A DNA stretch of 64,000 nt from Desulfosarcina alkanivorans (GTDB taxonomy: Bacteria; Desulfobacterota; Desulfobacteria; Desulfobacterales; Desulfosarcinaceae), in NCBI RefSeq assembly GCF_009688945.1, contig NZ_AP021874.1, positions 7,260,709 through 7,324,708 of the forward strand, written 5' to 3'. The stretch's first letter is position 1. Each line of letters begins with the position of its first letter. The translations under genes and the position numbers were made by a program. Shown in pieces: positions 17,077-25,982 of the stretch. Below the pieces are notes generated by a model that had not been told where the DNA came from, searched no databases, and was given only the letters and a program-made list of their open reading frames with translations.

Positions 17077-17448
17077 TGCAGCGACTCCTAATTGCCCTGT
17101 GGTACAACGCGGATGAATCAAATCGTGGGCGATGCTTGCTGCCGTCTGCCGGTCGATGGATGCTGCCTGGCCGGTTGAATCGGCATGGTACCTGGGGAGA
17201 GGGAACGAAATCGATCGAGTTCTTTGACGAGGTCCGTAAAACGTTCCGGATTGCGTCTTTTCCTTTCAGGACGGAATCCACCGGTATGGGACGATACCGG
17301 AATCCGGTCTGGGCGGAGATGACAACAATGAGGGAATGGGACTGCTTACGCGTTCATCAATTTTTGGCTCATAAACGATCACGAACCCAAAACAGAAAAC
17401 CCGGCGGGGAAGCGCTCCCTACCGGGTCATGTGCTCAAACGGGTGCCG
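17077..17448. other. intergenic region between rpsU and folC
   Basis: About 370 bases holding the rpsU terminator (17390-17427) and presumably the folC promoter, which I could not pinpoint. No supported gene is present. Confidence 0.5.
17390..17427 (-). terminator. rho-independent terminator of rpsU
   Basis: On the minus strand, ACCCGG...CCGGGT (17399-17427) encloses an inner GGGA/TCCC pairing, followed directly by TTTTCTGTTTT. It begins about 20 bases beyond the rpsU stop. Confidence 0.75.
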
Positions 17449-17655
17449 CTAACGATATCTCCTGCTTCGAGCAGCGGCGATGCGCTGTCTACGCAGGGCT
17501 TCACGCTCTTTGCGACGACGGTACTCGCTCGGTTTCTCGTAGCTTTTTTTAAGCTTCAGGCGTTTGAACAGACCATCATTCTGAATTTTTTTCTTCAGAA
17601 TCCGCATGGCCTTTTCGAGATCGTTGTCGAAGACTTTAACTTCAATTGCTTTCAA
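17449..17655 (-). CDS. rpsU: 30S ribosomal protein S21
   Basis: A 68-residue, very basic small-subunit protein. The core EVKVFDNDLEKAMRILKKKI, then FKRLKLKKSYEKPSEYRRRK, and the Arg-rich C-terminus (ARSRRYR) are diagnostic for bS21, which helps mRNA base-pairing at initiation. The start appears to be TTG, which is unusual for a ribosomal protein; no in-frame ATG fits the family N-terminus. It is monocistronic, between adk upstream and its own terminator downstream. The upstream 160 bases are AT-rich, including a run of ten As near 17760. Confidence 0.95.
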   Translation of the reverse strand: MKAIEVKVFDNDLEKAMRILKKKIQNDGLFKRLKLKKSYEKPSEYRRRKEREALRRQRIAAARSRRYR

Positions 17656-17820
17656 ACTGACTCAACCCCCCTTTTTCCCATCGCGTCGACAATCTGGCTA
17701 TGCTGTTTCAACCATGATGGTTATTTCGATATTTTTAGTAAACGCCATTCGTATCAAATAAAAAAAAAATATTCAAGAAAAAGATTGTTCCTGCAAAAAT
17801 ACAGATTTTGAAACCTGAAA

Positions 17821-17848
17821 CGGTGGCCTCCACCGGAGGGGGCCACCG
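17821..17848 (-). terminator. hairpin downstream of adk
   Basis: A perfect eight-base-pair stem, CGGTGGCC (17821-17828) with GGCCACCG (17841-17848), 14 bases beyond the adk stop. On the minus strand it is followed by TTTCAGGTTTC, a poor U-tract, so it is terminator-like rather than canonical. Confidence 0.55.
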
Positions 17849-17862
17849 CTTATGAAACCCGC

Positions 17863-18540
17863 TTAATCAAGCTTTGAGACCAGCTCGGCCGTCACGTCCG
17901 TTACGCTCGGGGCGCCGTCCAGGGTGATGTACTTCATGGACGCGCCCTCGCCGGCCAGATCTCTGAAGTAATAGGCCGATGCCAGGGTCCCTTCGGTGGT
18001 GTCATAATAGATGTTATGACGTTTGTTGATCGCCTCTTCATCCTGATCGTCGTCACGGGTCTTCAGCTCGCCGCCGCAAACCCGGCATTTGTCGCCGTCG
18101 GGTTTGATGACGTCGATGTAGATGTTGTTGGGATGGTTGTTGTCGTTGACGCACAGGCGACGTCCCATGATCCGGTTTTTGGCAATTTCGCGGTCCAGCA
18201 GGATCTCGACAACGATGTCCAGGGCCATGCCGGCTTCCTTGAGTGCTTCATCCAGCTTGATGGCCTGATTTTTATTGCGCGGGAATCCGTCCAGCAGCCA
18301 GCCGTTTTTGCAGTCGTCCTGCTGCAGTCGGTCGAGGATCATGGGGATCGTGATTTCGTCAGGAACCAGGTCGCCTTTGTCGATGTAGGCCTTGGCCTGG
18401 GCGCCGAGTTCGGTTCCCTTGCCGATGTTCTCACGAAAGATCGCCCCGGATTCAATGTGGGGGGTGTTGTACTTGTCTTTCAGGATTGCGCCTTGCGTGC
18501 CCTTGCCGCTTCCGTTGGGGCCAAAAAACAAGATGTTCAT
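17863..18540 (-). CDS. adk: adenylate kinase
   Basis: A 225-residue enzyme interconverting ATP + AMP and 2 ADP. The P-loop FFGPNGSGKGTQG is at residues 5-17; NMP-binding features SGAIFRENIG, LVPDEI and WLLDGFPRNKNQAIKLD follow. The LID region (about residues 127-170) has RRLCVNDNNHPN and CRVCGG, three cysteines that may bind zinc, with an acidic insertion (TRDDDQDEEAI). AAGGAGAATGTGA precedes the ATG. Not placed next to secY as in many bacteria but upstream of rpsU. Confidence 0.93.
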   Translation of the reverse strand: MNILFFGPNGSGKGTQGAILKDKYNTPHIESGAIFRENIGKGTELGAQAKAYIDKGDLVPDEITIPMILDRLQQDDCKNGWLLDGFPRNKNQAIKLDEALKEAGMALDIVVEILLDREIAKNRIMGRRLCVNDNNHPNNIYIDVIKPDGDKCRVCGGELKTRDDDQDEEAINKRHNIYYDTTEGTLASAYYFRDLAGEGASMKYITLDGAPSVTDVTAELVSKLD

Positions 18541-18814
18541 TCACATTCTCCTTTCTGTTTCCCGTTCGCTGTAACAGGATCATTGAAAATACCAATCGCA
18601 CGATGATGCCGGGCGTCGCGCTTTCAGACCAGCGGTTGGAATTCCCGTGCAATCGTCGTCTGCCGTTCTTGTCGGTTGCGTGCGGTGGTCGGCCGCATCA
18701 ATTGTTGTTGATTGGTTTCAGGCGGGCTGGCACCGAAGTGTGAATGCTCCAGCTAACCGCGTTACTACAGAAATGAGGGGGGCTTGTCAAGCGTCGGCGC
18801 AGCGGGCCCCGGCC
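18541..18814. other. intergenic region upstream of adk
   Basis: 274 bases without a supported gene; expected to carry the adk promoter and the end of the nucleotidyltransferase transcript. I recognise no clear promoter or terminator. Confidence 0.4.
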
Positions 18815-20227
18815 TCAGTCTTCCGCCCGCCGGCTGACGTCATGCGGCAGGAGATGGGTGCCGACCCATTCCAGGGCCTGGTCCCGGGTGGTCAATTCGC
18901 CGGACAGCCGCCGTTCATCGACTTCTCGCAGTATGCTTTTGAACCGGGGGGACGGGGAGAGGCCCAGGACCGCAATCAGGTCGCGGCCGCTGATCAGCGG
19001 CGGTACGGCGGCCTTTCTGCGGCGGGTATCGACGTATGCCGCGACCAGGCGGTCGCAAAAAAAGATGAAGCCATTGTCCCTGGCTTGGAGGACCTCGCTT
19101 TTGGCCATGATGTCCGCCATGGCATGCACGATGATCGGCAGGGCCAGGTCGCCGCAGCGGTTGAAAAAACGGATCATGCCGCGGCGGCCGAGGGTTCCGT
19201 TTTCAGACGCAAGGTACAGGAAAAGGGGGCGGATGTGATGTCGGATGATGGCATCGGAGACGTGGCGCTGCCGGTTGGAAAGCCTCAATCGCCTGCTGAC
19301 CCCGGCGGTGATGTCGGCACTTTTGGCGGCGTGCCCGGGAAAGCCGACGCGTCCGCGGCTGTCGACGGACCGGGTGGCCGGTTTGCCCGCATCGTGAAGC
19401 AGGGCGCTGTATTTCAGCATGGCCGCATGGCCATGAAGCTTCGCGGCGTCCTCGGTGGCCGTCAGGTCCGGAAAATGGCTGTCAAAGTCAGCCAGCAGGG
19501 CTTCCAGCCTGGTATAGACCCTCAGGCTGTGGTCGAATACATCGAACTGGTGGTGGCGGTTCTGGGTGCATCCCACGGCCGCCTGCAACTCCGGGAAAAT
19601 GGCCGTGAGCAGGCCGCTGGCTGCCATGCGCATCACGACGGGGCCGGAATCGGCAGTGCCGAATATCTTGACCAGTTCCGCCCAGACCCGTTCGCCGGCG
19701 ACGCCGGTCACGAGGTGACGGTGGCGGCCGATGGCGTCCTGGGTTCCGGCGTCGATGGAAAAATGAAGCGTTGCCGCCATGCGATAGGCCCGAACCAGCC
19801 TTGCCGGATCTTTTTCAAAGGCTGTGGGCGACACCATGCGGACGGTCTGGTTTTGCATATCGGCCTGACCGCCGGTGCAGTCCACCAGCCGCCGCGCCTT
19901 CAGGTCGTAAGCCATGGCGTTGATCGTGAAATCCCGCTGCTGCAGATCGGCTTCGATGGATGGGTGGGCAAGGGGGGTGATGTCGATGATTGTATCCGGC
20001 GACGCGACCCGCAGGACGGCAAATCCGTTTTTTCCCAGATCGATGACCCTGCCGCCGGTTCTGGCGGCGATGTGTCCGGCGACGCCGGTAATGTCACCGG
20101 ATACCACCAGATCGATGTCTGTCGGCGAGCGGCCTGCCAGCAGGTCGCGTACGGTTCCGCCGACCAGGTAGACCCCATCGGGGCGGTCCGGCAGAAAATC
20201 AAGCGTGATGTTGGTTAACCCATTCAT
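18815..20227 (-). CDS. CCA tRNA nucleotidyltransferase / polyA polymerase family with HD domain
   Basis: A 470-residue class II nucleotidyltransferase. The N-terminal catalytic motif is YLVGGTVRDLLAGRSPTDID (residues 20-39), with acidic metal ligands in the final DID; RDFTINAMAYDL is the nucleobase-recognition motif, and DPARLVRAYRMA is the neck. An HD-type phosphohydrolase region follows with LLHDAGKP and later IIRHHIRP. This is the layout of CCA-adding enzymes with HD domains and of related A-adding enzymes, and the activity cannot be split from sequence alone. It probably repairs tRNA 3' ends, although the tRNA here already encodes CCA. Confidence 0.87.
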   Translation of the reverse strand: MNGLTNITLDFLPDRPDGVYLVGGTVRDLLAGRSPTDIDLVVSGDITGVAGHIAARTGGRVIDLGKNGFAVLRVASPDTIIDITPLAHPSIEADLQQRDFTINAMAYDLKARRLVDCTGGQADMQNQTVRMVSPTAFEKDPARLVRAYRMAATLHFSIDAGTQDAIGRHRHLVTGVAGERVWAELVKIFGTADSGPVVMRMAASGLLTAIFPELQAAVGCTQNRHHQFDVFDHSLRVYTRLEALLADFDSHFPDLTATEDAAKLHGHAAMLKYSALLHDAGKPATRSVDSRGRVGFPGHAAKSADITAGVSRRLRLSNRQRHVSDAIIRHHIRPLFLYLASENGTLGRRGMIRFFNRCGDLALPIIVHAMADIMAKSEVLQARDNGFIFFCDRLVAAYVDTRRRKAAVPPLISGRDLIAVLGLSPSPRFKSILREVDERRLSGELTTRDQALEWVGTHLLPHDVSRRAED

Positions 20228-20625
20228 TTGGAAGCCAATTTTGATTCAGGTGCGTACCGGCATGGCCGGACATTCTGCCGGGGCGAATAAACCAGGCGTG
20301 CGAAGGCCAAAATCCCTTGACACCAGTGGGTTCATGGTATAACAGTTTTTCATATTCTCTCGTACAGGCCCGGCTGGTGGGGTAAACCTAAACAACTTCT
20401 ATCACAAAAACACGCATATTCCTCCAAAAAATCAACAGACCAACCCAATTCACCTGAAAGGCACCGTTGCTAGTGGCATTCAAAATGCCGGATTAGGGTG
20501 TTAAACCTTTTCGCCATCTTGAAAAATCGGAAGCCAGGGGCGCTGTTGTTTTCATATAGAACATTTATACAGGAACCATACATGCAGAGGGTAGGCGACA
20601 TTCAATCCGAAAACGGGGTGTGTTG
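20228..20625 (+). other. leader region upstream of rho
   Basis: About 400 bases between the divergent nucleotidyltransferase gene and rho. No gene is supported. It contains a promoter-like pair at 20317-20343 and a small hairpin at 20475-20489 (GGCATT-CAA-AATGCC). A transcript from that promoter would have a leader of roughly 275 bases, which would fit the known autoregulation of rho in other bacteria. Confidence 0.45.
20317..20343 (+). promoter_or_regulatory. putative sigma-70 promoter for rho
   Basis: TTGACA (20317-20322), a perfect -35, and TATAAC (20338-20343), five of six at -10. The spacer is only 15 bases, shorter than the preferred 17, so activity is uncertain. Confidence 0.45.
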
Positions 20626-21873
20626 ATGAACATCGTAGAACTGAAAAACAAGAAGATCAATGAACTGACCAAAATGGCCAAGGACCTCAATATCGACGGG
20701 GCGGCCGGCATGCGCAAGCAGGAGCTGATATTCTCTTTGCTCCAGGCCCAGATTGAAAAGAACGGACTTATTTTCGGGGAGGGAACCCTGGAAATCCTGC
20801 CCGACGGATTCGGTTTTCTTCGCGCCCCCAACTACAACTACCTGCCCGGCCCCGACGATATCTATGTCTCACCGTCACAGATCAGGCGGTTCAACCTGAG
20901 AACCGGTGACACCGTCTCCGGCCAGATCCGTCAGCCCAAGGAGTCCGAGCGCTATTTTGCCCTGCTGAAGGTCGAAGCGGTCAACTACGAAGACCCGGAA
21001 GTGGCCCGGGAGAAGATTCTTTTCGACAACCTGACCCCCCTGTATCCGGAGAATAAAGTCAACCTGGAGACCGATCCGGAAAACTATTCCGCCCGGATCA
21101 TGGACCTGCTGACGCCCATCGGCTTCGGTCAGCGCGGGCTGATCGTTTCGCCGCCCCGCTCCGGCAAGACCATGCTGCTGCAGTGCATCGCCAATTGCAT
21201 CGTGAAAAACCACAAGGACATCGTGCTCTTTGTCCTGCTCATCGACGAGCGCCCGGAAGAGGTCACGGACATGCAGCGTTCGGTGAAGGGGGAAGTGATC
21301 AGTTCCACCTTTGACGAACCGGCCGAGCGACATGTGCAGGTGGCCGAGATGGTCATCGAAAAAGCCAAGCGACTGGTGGAGCACAAAAAGAACGTGGTGA
21401 TTCTGCTCGACAGCATTACCCGGCTGGCCCGCGCCTACAACTCGGTGATGCCCCCCAGCGGCAAAATACTTTCCGGTGGTGTGGATTCCAACGCCCTGCA
21501 GCGGCCCAAACGGTTTTTCGGCGCCGCCCGCAATATCGAGGAAGGGGGCAGCCTGACCATCATTGCCACCGCCCTGGTCGATACCGGCTCCCGCATGGAT
21601 GAAGTCATCTTCGAGGAATTCAAGGGCACCGGCAACATGGAAATCCAGCTGGATCGCCGCCTGGCCGACAAGCGCATCTTCCCGGCCATCGACATCAAGA
21701 AATCCGGTACCCGCAAGGAGGAACTGCTCCTCGACGAAGCGACGCTGAACCGGGTCTGGATTCTCAGGAAACTGTTTTCTTCCCTCAATCCGTCCGACAG
21801 CCTTGAATTTTTACTTGAAAAAATGAACGGAACCAAGGATAATAGCGATTTCCTGGATTCAATGAATGCTTAA
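20626..21873 (+). CDS. rho: transcription termination factor Rho
   Basis: A 415-residue hexameric RNA helicase. The N-terminal helical domain (MNIVELKNKKINELTKMAKD...MRKQELIFSLLQAQ) is followed by the RNA-binding CSD with GFGFLRAPNYNYLPGPDDIYVSPSQIRRF-type sequence. The ATPase core has Walker A PPRSGKTMLLQ near residue 178, LIDERPEEVTDM and VILLDSITRLARAYN. The Q-loop, DTGSRMDEVIFEEFKGTGN and R-loop regions are intact. I take the ATG at 20626 rather than the GTG six bases earlier. It heads a run of translation genes. Confidence 0.97.
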   Translation: MNIVELKNKKINELTKMAKDLNIDGAAGMRKQELIFSLLQAQIEKNGLIFGEGTLEILPDGFGFLRAPNYNYLPGPDDIYVSPSQIRRFNLRTGDTVSGQIRQPKESERYFALLKVEAVNYEDPEVAREKILFDNLTPLYPENKVNLETDPENYSARIMDLLTPIGFGQRGLIVSPPRSGKTMLLQCIANCIVKNHKDIVLFVLLIDERPEEVTDMQRSVKGEVISSTFDEPAERHVQVAEMVIEKAKRLVEHKKNVVILLDSITRLARAYNSVMPPSGKILSGGVDSNALQRPKRFFGAARNIEEGGSLTIIATALVDTGSRMDEVIFEEFKGTGNMEIQLDRRLADKRIFPAIDIKKSGTRKEELLLDEATLNRVWILRKLFSSLNPSDSLEFLLEKMNGTKDNSDFLDSMNA

Positions 21874-21900
21874 AAATGATTATAGGGGGTTGAAATTACA

Positions 21901-22110
21901 ATGAAAGCTGACATCCATCCGGATTATTCCGAAACGACCATCCAATGTGCCTGCGGGAACGTTGTTGAGGTTGGATCGACGAAAAAAGACATACGCGTGG
22001 AAATTTGCTCCAAATGCCACCCATTTTTTACCGGCAAGCAGAAGCTGGTGGATACGGCCGGCCGTATCGAGCGTTTCCGCAAAAAATACGAAAAATTCCA
22101 GAACCAGTAG
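21901..22110 (+). CDS. rpmE: 50S ribosomal protein L31
   Basis: A 69-residue ribosomal protein bL31 of the zinc-binding type: cysteines at 16, 18, 36 and 39 (QCACGN and ICSKCHPF) are all present. HPFFTGKQKLVDTAGRIERF is the family signature. It follows rho by 27 bases and precedes prfA, an order common in proteobacteria and consistent with co-transcription. Confidence 0.96.
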   Translation: MKADIHPDYSETTIQCACGNVVEVGSTKKDIRVEICSKCHPFFTGKQKLVDTAGRIERFRKKYEKFQNQ

Positions 22111-22277
22111 CGCGTTTTTCCCGTCTTCCTTCAGGCTGCGTCCGGTGTCCGGTTGTCAACGCCGGCACCGGGGCGTGCCCGCCTTGAACGCCTCCGTACC
22201 CGATTATATCCTAATTCGTTTCCAATCCTGACCATTGAACGGTTGCGGCGGTTTCCCGTTATGAATTGGTGGTGCCC

Positions 22278-23354
22278 ATGTTTAACAAATTAAAAGGTGT
22301 TGAAGATCGTTTTCAGGAACTGGAGCGGCTCCTGTCCGACCCCAAGGTGGTCCAGGACAGGGATGCCTATCAGAAATACATCCGCGAGCACGCGGACATC
22401 GCTCCCGTCGTCGAGGCATTCAGGGAGTTCAAGCAGGTGGACCGGGAACTGGATGACAGCCTCGAGCTGCTTGCCGATGACGATCCCGAAATGAAGAAGA
22501 TGGCCGGCGAAGAAGTCGACCGCCTGGAAAAGGAGAAGGCGCGGCTGCAGGACGCGCTGAAAATTCTTCTGGTCCCCAAGGATCCGCTGGACGACAAGAA
22601 TGTGATTCTGGAGATCCGTGCCGGGACCGGCGGCGATGAAGCCGGGCTCTTTGCCGGCGATCTGTTCAAGATGTACCAGCGCTATTCGGATGCACGCGGC
22701 TGGAAGGTGGATGTCATGGACCACCATACGACCGGCGTGGGGGGGCTCAAGGAGATCATTGCCAACGTCAACGGGAAAGGCGCATACAGCCGCCTGAAGT
22801 TTGAAAGCGGGACCCACAGGGTTCAACGGGTGCCCACCACCGAGACCCAGGGCCGGATTCATACCTCCGCCGTGACGGTGGCGGTCCTGCCCGAGGCCGA
22901 GGAGATCGAAGTCAATATCGATGCCAATGAGTTGAAGGTGGATGTTTTCCGGTCCTCAGGACCCGGCGGGCAGAGCGTCAATACCACCGATTCGGCGGTG
23001 CGCCTGACCCACCTGCCGTCCGGCCTGGTGGTGACCTGCCAGGATGAAAAATCCCAGCACAAGAACAAGGCCAAGGCGATGAAGGTGCTGCGTTCCCGGT
23101 TGCTGGACCAGATGGTCAGCGAACAGAACGCCGAGCGGTCCCAGAACCGCCGGAGCCAGGTGGGCAGCGGCGACCGCAGTGAGCGGATCCGGACCTACAA
23201 CTTTCCCCAGGGCCGGGTCACCGACCATCGTATCGGGCTGACCCTCTACAAACTGGAAAGCATTCTTCAGGGGGCGGTGGACGAGGTGATCGACCCGTTG
23301 ATCACCTATTACCAGAGCCAGGCGCTCCAGAATGCCGAACCCATCGATGGATAG
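22278..23354 (+). CDS. prfA: peptide chain release factor 1
   Basis: A 358-residue factor that releases peptides at UAA and UAG. The catalytic loop is RSSGPGGQSVNTTDSAVRLT, with the GGQ whose glutamine is methylated by PrmC, encoded next. The codon-recognition region holds QRVPTTETQGRIHTSAVTVA, in which a P-x-T type anticodon element is visible. C-terminal RSERIRTYNFPQGRVTDHR is typical. The ATG at 22278 gives the usual MFNKLKGVEDRF start; an upstream TTG would add four residues. Confidence 0.96.
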   Translation: MFNKLKGVEDRFQELERLLSDPKVVQDRDAYQKYIREHADIAPVVEAFREFKQVDRELDDSLELLADDDPEMKKMAGEEVDRLEKEKARLQDALKILLVPKDPLDDKNVILEIRAGTGGDEAGLFAGDLFKMYQRYSDARGWKVDVMDHHTTGVGGLKEIIANVNGKGAYSRLKFESGTHRVQRVPTTETQGRIHTSAVTVAVLPEAEEIEVNIDANELKVDVFRSSGPGGQSVNTTDSAVRLTHLPSGLVVTCQDEKSQHKNKAKAMKVLRSRLLDQMVSEQNAERSQNRRSQVGSGDRSERIRTYNFPQGRVTDHRIGLTLYKLESILQGAVDEVIDPLITYYQSQALQNAEPIDG

Positions 23355-24237
23355 ACGCGCGCCATGGACCCCCCTGGAACTGGTGCGCTGGACGGCCGGC
23401 TACTTCAACGGCCATCAGATTGAAAGCGCCCGCAGCGAGGCTGAAATCCTGCTGGCCCACACCCTTGGGGTCCGGCGCATCGACCTTTATCTGAACCACG
23501 ACCAGCCCCTGTGTGACGATGAACTGGCGCGCTTTAAATCCTACATCAAACGGCGGGTGGACCGGGAGCCGGTGGCTTACATCACCGGGGAACGGGAATT
23601 CTGGTCCCTGGAACTGGCGGTGAACCCGTCGGTGCTGATTCCCCGGCCGGAGACCGAATGCCTGGTGGAAGCGGTGCTGCCGTTCCTCGACGCATCCGGC
23701 GGGCCGCCGAAACGGGTGCTGGAGTGGGGAACCGGATCCGGGGCCATCGTCATTGCCCTGGCCCACGAACATCCCGGGCATCGATACACGGCCATGGACC
23801 GATCAGTGGACGCCCTGCAGACGGCCCGGCAAAACGCACGCACCCACCGGGTGGACGATCGGATCGTCTGGTTCTGCAGCGACTGGGATGCGGCCCTGGC
23901 GCCAGGCCAGGAGACCTTCGATCTCATGGTTTCCAATCCGCCTTACATCCGCAGCGGCGATCTGGACGGGCTGCAGGCTGAAATCCGCTGTCACGAGCCC
24001 TGCATGGCCCTGGATGGGAGCGGCGACGGTCTGGCATGCCTCCGGCATATCATCGAGGTCTCCCACCGCTACCTGTTGCCGGGCGGCATTCTTGCCCTGG
24101 AAATGGGCTATGACCAGCGTTCGGACGTCCAGGCCATTGCCGCCGCGACAGGACAATACGGTTTGCCGAGAGTCCTCAAGGACTACAGCGGTCACGACCG
24201 GGTCGTGGTGATGGAGAAGCTCGCAGCTGATGGCTGA
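23347..24237 (+). CDS. prmC: peptide chain release factor N5-glutamine methyltransferase
   Basis: About 296 residues. It methylates the glutamine of the GGQ motif in RF1/RF2 using SAM. An N-terminal helical domain (PWTPLELVRWTAGYF) is followed by LIPRPETECLVE, SAM motif I VLEWGTGSGAIVIALA near residue 118, and the catalytic SNPPYIRSGDL. ATG 23347 overlaps the prfA stop by eight bases; ATG 23332, five codons earlier, is an alternative. Coupling to prfA fits its substrate. An unusual Trp replaces Leu/Val-Gly context in motif I (LEWGTGSG), a minor variation. Confidence 0.93.
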   Translation: MDRRAPWTPLELVRWTAGYFNGHQIESARSEAEILLAHTLGVRRIDLYLNHDQPLCDDELARFKSYIKRRVDREPVAYITGEREFWSLELAVNPSVLIPRPETECLVEAVLPFLDASGGPPKRVLEWGTGSGAIVIALAHEHPGHRYTAMDRSVDALQTARQNARTHRVDDRIVWFCSDWDAALAPGQETFDLMVSNPPYIRSGDLDGLQAEIRCHEPCMALDGSGDGLACLRHIIEVSHRYLLPGGILALEMGYDQRSDVQAIAAATGQYGLPRVLKDYSGHDRVVVMEKLAADG

Positions 24238-24448
24238 TAGGTGGAAGGGGGTAACCATTTTTCAGAGGCATTGCATTTCAACGCGATGAGCGACGATCTC
24301 AAAAAAGGCTTGCGACCCAAAACAAATTTTGTTAAGTAAAGTCGTTTTTAAACCGCACGTCCGTGGACCTGATCCCGGTGCTTTCCGAGGAAAGTCGGAT
24401 TCAGGGCTGAAGCGGGCGCAGGATAAACCAACCAGTAAGGAGAAGACC

Positions 24449-25375
24449 ATGGCTTACGTAACAATGAAAGAAATGCTTGAAGCCGGTGTCCATTTCGGCC
24501 ACCAGACCAAACGCTGGAACCCCAAAATGAAACCCTATATTTTCGGGGCCAGAAACGGCATTTACATCATCGATCTGCAAAAGACGGTGAGAATGTTCCG
24601 GGATGCCTACGATTTCATCGCGGACACGGCGGCCGCCGGAAAATCGGTCCTGTTCGTGGGTACCAAGAAACAGGCCCGGGAGTCCATCTACGAAGAGGCC
24701 AACCGTGCCGAAATGTTCTATGTTCACAACCGCTGGCTGGGCGGCATGCTGACCAATTTCCAGACCATCAAGAAAAGTGTTGACCGCCTGAACTATCTCA
24801 ACACCATTGAAAACGACGGATCCATCAGTCTGTTTCCCAAGAAAGAGCGCCTCAAACTGGGCAAGGAACGCACGAAACTGGACAGCACCCTGGGCGGCAT
24901 CCGCAGCATGACCAAGCTTCCCGGGGCCATCTTTATCATCGACCCGAAAAACGAAGCCATTGCCGTGCGCGAGGGGCGTCGGCTGGGCATCCCCATCGTG
25001 GCCATCGTGGATACCAATTGCGATCCCGATGAGATCGATCACGTCATCCCCGGTAACGATGACGCCATCCGGGCCATTCGGCTGGTCACTTCGAAAATGG
25101 CCGACGCCTGTATCGAAGGCCGGGCCCGTTACAAGGAACGGCAGCAGGCCGACGCGGACAAGGGCGTGGACGAGACGGAACTGGAGAGTGCCGCGGCAGA
25201 ACTGAAGCCCGGTGAACGAAAAGTGATTTCCGACGGCACGGACGGACCGGTGGTGGAGATTATCCGCAAAGGGGCCGCCGGTGCCGAGGATATTGAACCT
25301 ACAGAGGAAGCCGCGCCCGCAGAAGCAGCACCCGCAGAAGCCGCGTCCTCAGAAGCAGAACCGACGGGAGAATAA
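24449..25375 (+). CDS. rpsB: 30S ribosomal protein S2
   Basis: A 308-residue small-subunit protein; MAYVTMKEMLEAGVHFGHQT is the diagnostic start, with RWNPKMKPYIFG and later GIPIVAIVDTNCDPD. About 60 extra residues at the C-terminus are acidic and alanine/proline-rich (EEAAPAEAAPAEAA...), a low-complexity tail seen in several deltaproteobacterial S2 proteins. AAGGAG seven bases before ATG 24449 fixes the start. The 210-base leader (24238-24448) contains a small hairpin near 24379-24392 (CTTTCC-GA-GGAAAG), possibly part of an autoregulatory leader. First gene of the rpsB-tsf-pyrH-frr series. Confidence 0.96.
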   Translation: MAYVTMKEMLEAGVHFGHQTKRWNPKMKPYIFGARNGIYIIDLQKTVRMFRDAYDFIADTAAAGKSVLFVGTKKQARESIYEEANRAEMFYVHNRWLGGMLTNFQTIKKSVDRLNYLNTIENDGSISLFPKKERLKLGKERTKLDSTLGGIRSMTKLPGAIFIIDPKNEAIAVREGRRLGIPIVAIVDTNCDPDEIDHVIPGNDDAIRAIRLVTSKMADACIEGRARYKERQQADADKGVDETELESAAAELKPGERKVISDGTDGPVVEIIRKGAAGAEDIEPTEEAAPAEAAPAEAASSEAEPTGE

Positions 25376-25380
25376 TTCAC

Positions 25381-25980
25381 ATGGCAGGTATCAGTGCAGC
25401 AATGGTTAAAGAACTCCGGGAAAAATCCGGAGCCGGCATCATGGATTGTAAAGCCGCCCTTGGCGAGTGCGACGGGGACCTTGAAAAAGCGATCGACTTT
25501 TTGAGAAAAAAAGGGATCGCCACCGCCGCCAAACGGGCCGGCCGGGCCACCTCCGAGGGCACCGTCCAGTCTTACATCCACATGGGCGGCAAGATCGGTG
25601 TCATGGTGGAAGTGAACTGTGAAACCGATTTCGTGGCAAAGACCGACGATTTTAACGAATTCGCCAAAAACATCGCCATGCATGTGGCGGCCACCAATCC
25701 GGTGGGCATCGTTCCCGAAGACGTTCCCCAGGATGTGATCGACCGGGAGCGGGAAATCTACAAGGCCCAGGTCCTGGAGATGGGCAAGCCCGAGCAGATG
25801 GTCGAAAAGATTACCGACGGCAAGATGAACAAGTTCTTCAAGGAAAGCTGCCTGATGAATCAGCAGTACGTCAAGGAACCGGACAAGACGGTTGCCGACT
25901 ACCTGAACGAAGTCATTGCCCGGACCGGCGAAAAAATTTCCATCAAGCGATTTGCCAGATTCCAGATCGGAGCGGAATAA
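25381..25980 (+). CDS. tsf: elongation factor Ts
   Basis: A 199-residue guanine nucleotide exchange factor for EF-Tu. The N-terminal UBA-like domain (AAMVKELREKSGAGIMDCKAAL) and EF-Tu-contacting TDFVAKTDDFNEFAK are present. The protein has the short, single-core form, about 80 residues less than the E. coli protein, as in many Desulfobacterota and thermophiles. It begins five bases after rpsB and is followed by pyrH after two bases. Confidence 0.96.
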   Translation: MAGISAAMVKELREKSGAGIMDCKAALGECDGDLEKAIDFLRKKGIATAAKRAGRATSEGTVQSYIHMGGKIGVMVEVNCETDFVAKTDDFNEFAKNIAMHVAATNPVGIVPEDVPQDVIDREREIYKAQVLEMGKPEQMVEKITDGKMNKFFKESCLMNQQYVKEPDKTVADYLNEVIARTGEKISIKRFARFQIGAE

Positions 25981-25982
25981 GG

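Noticed and set aside
18647..20218. A 523-codon plus-strand open frame
   Set aside because: It lies opposite the CCA-adding-type nucleotidyltransferase gene, whose catalytic motifs are complete; the plus-strand product is compositionally odd and unrecognisable.
24310..24337. TTGCGA...TTAAGT as an rpsB promoter
   Set aside because: Spacing is acceptable, but the -10 matches poorly, so I do not list it as a feature.
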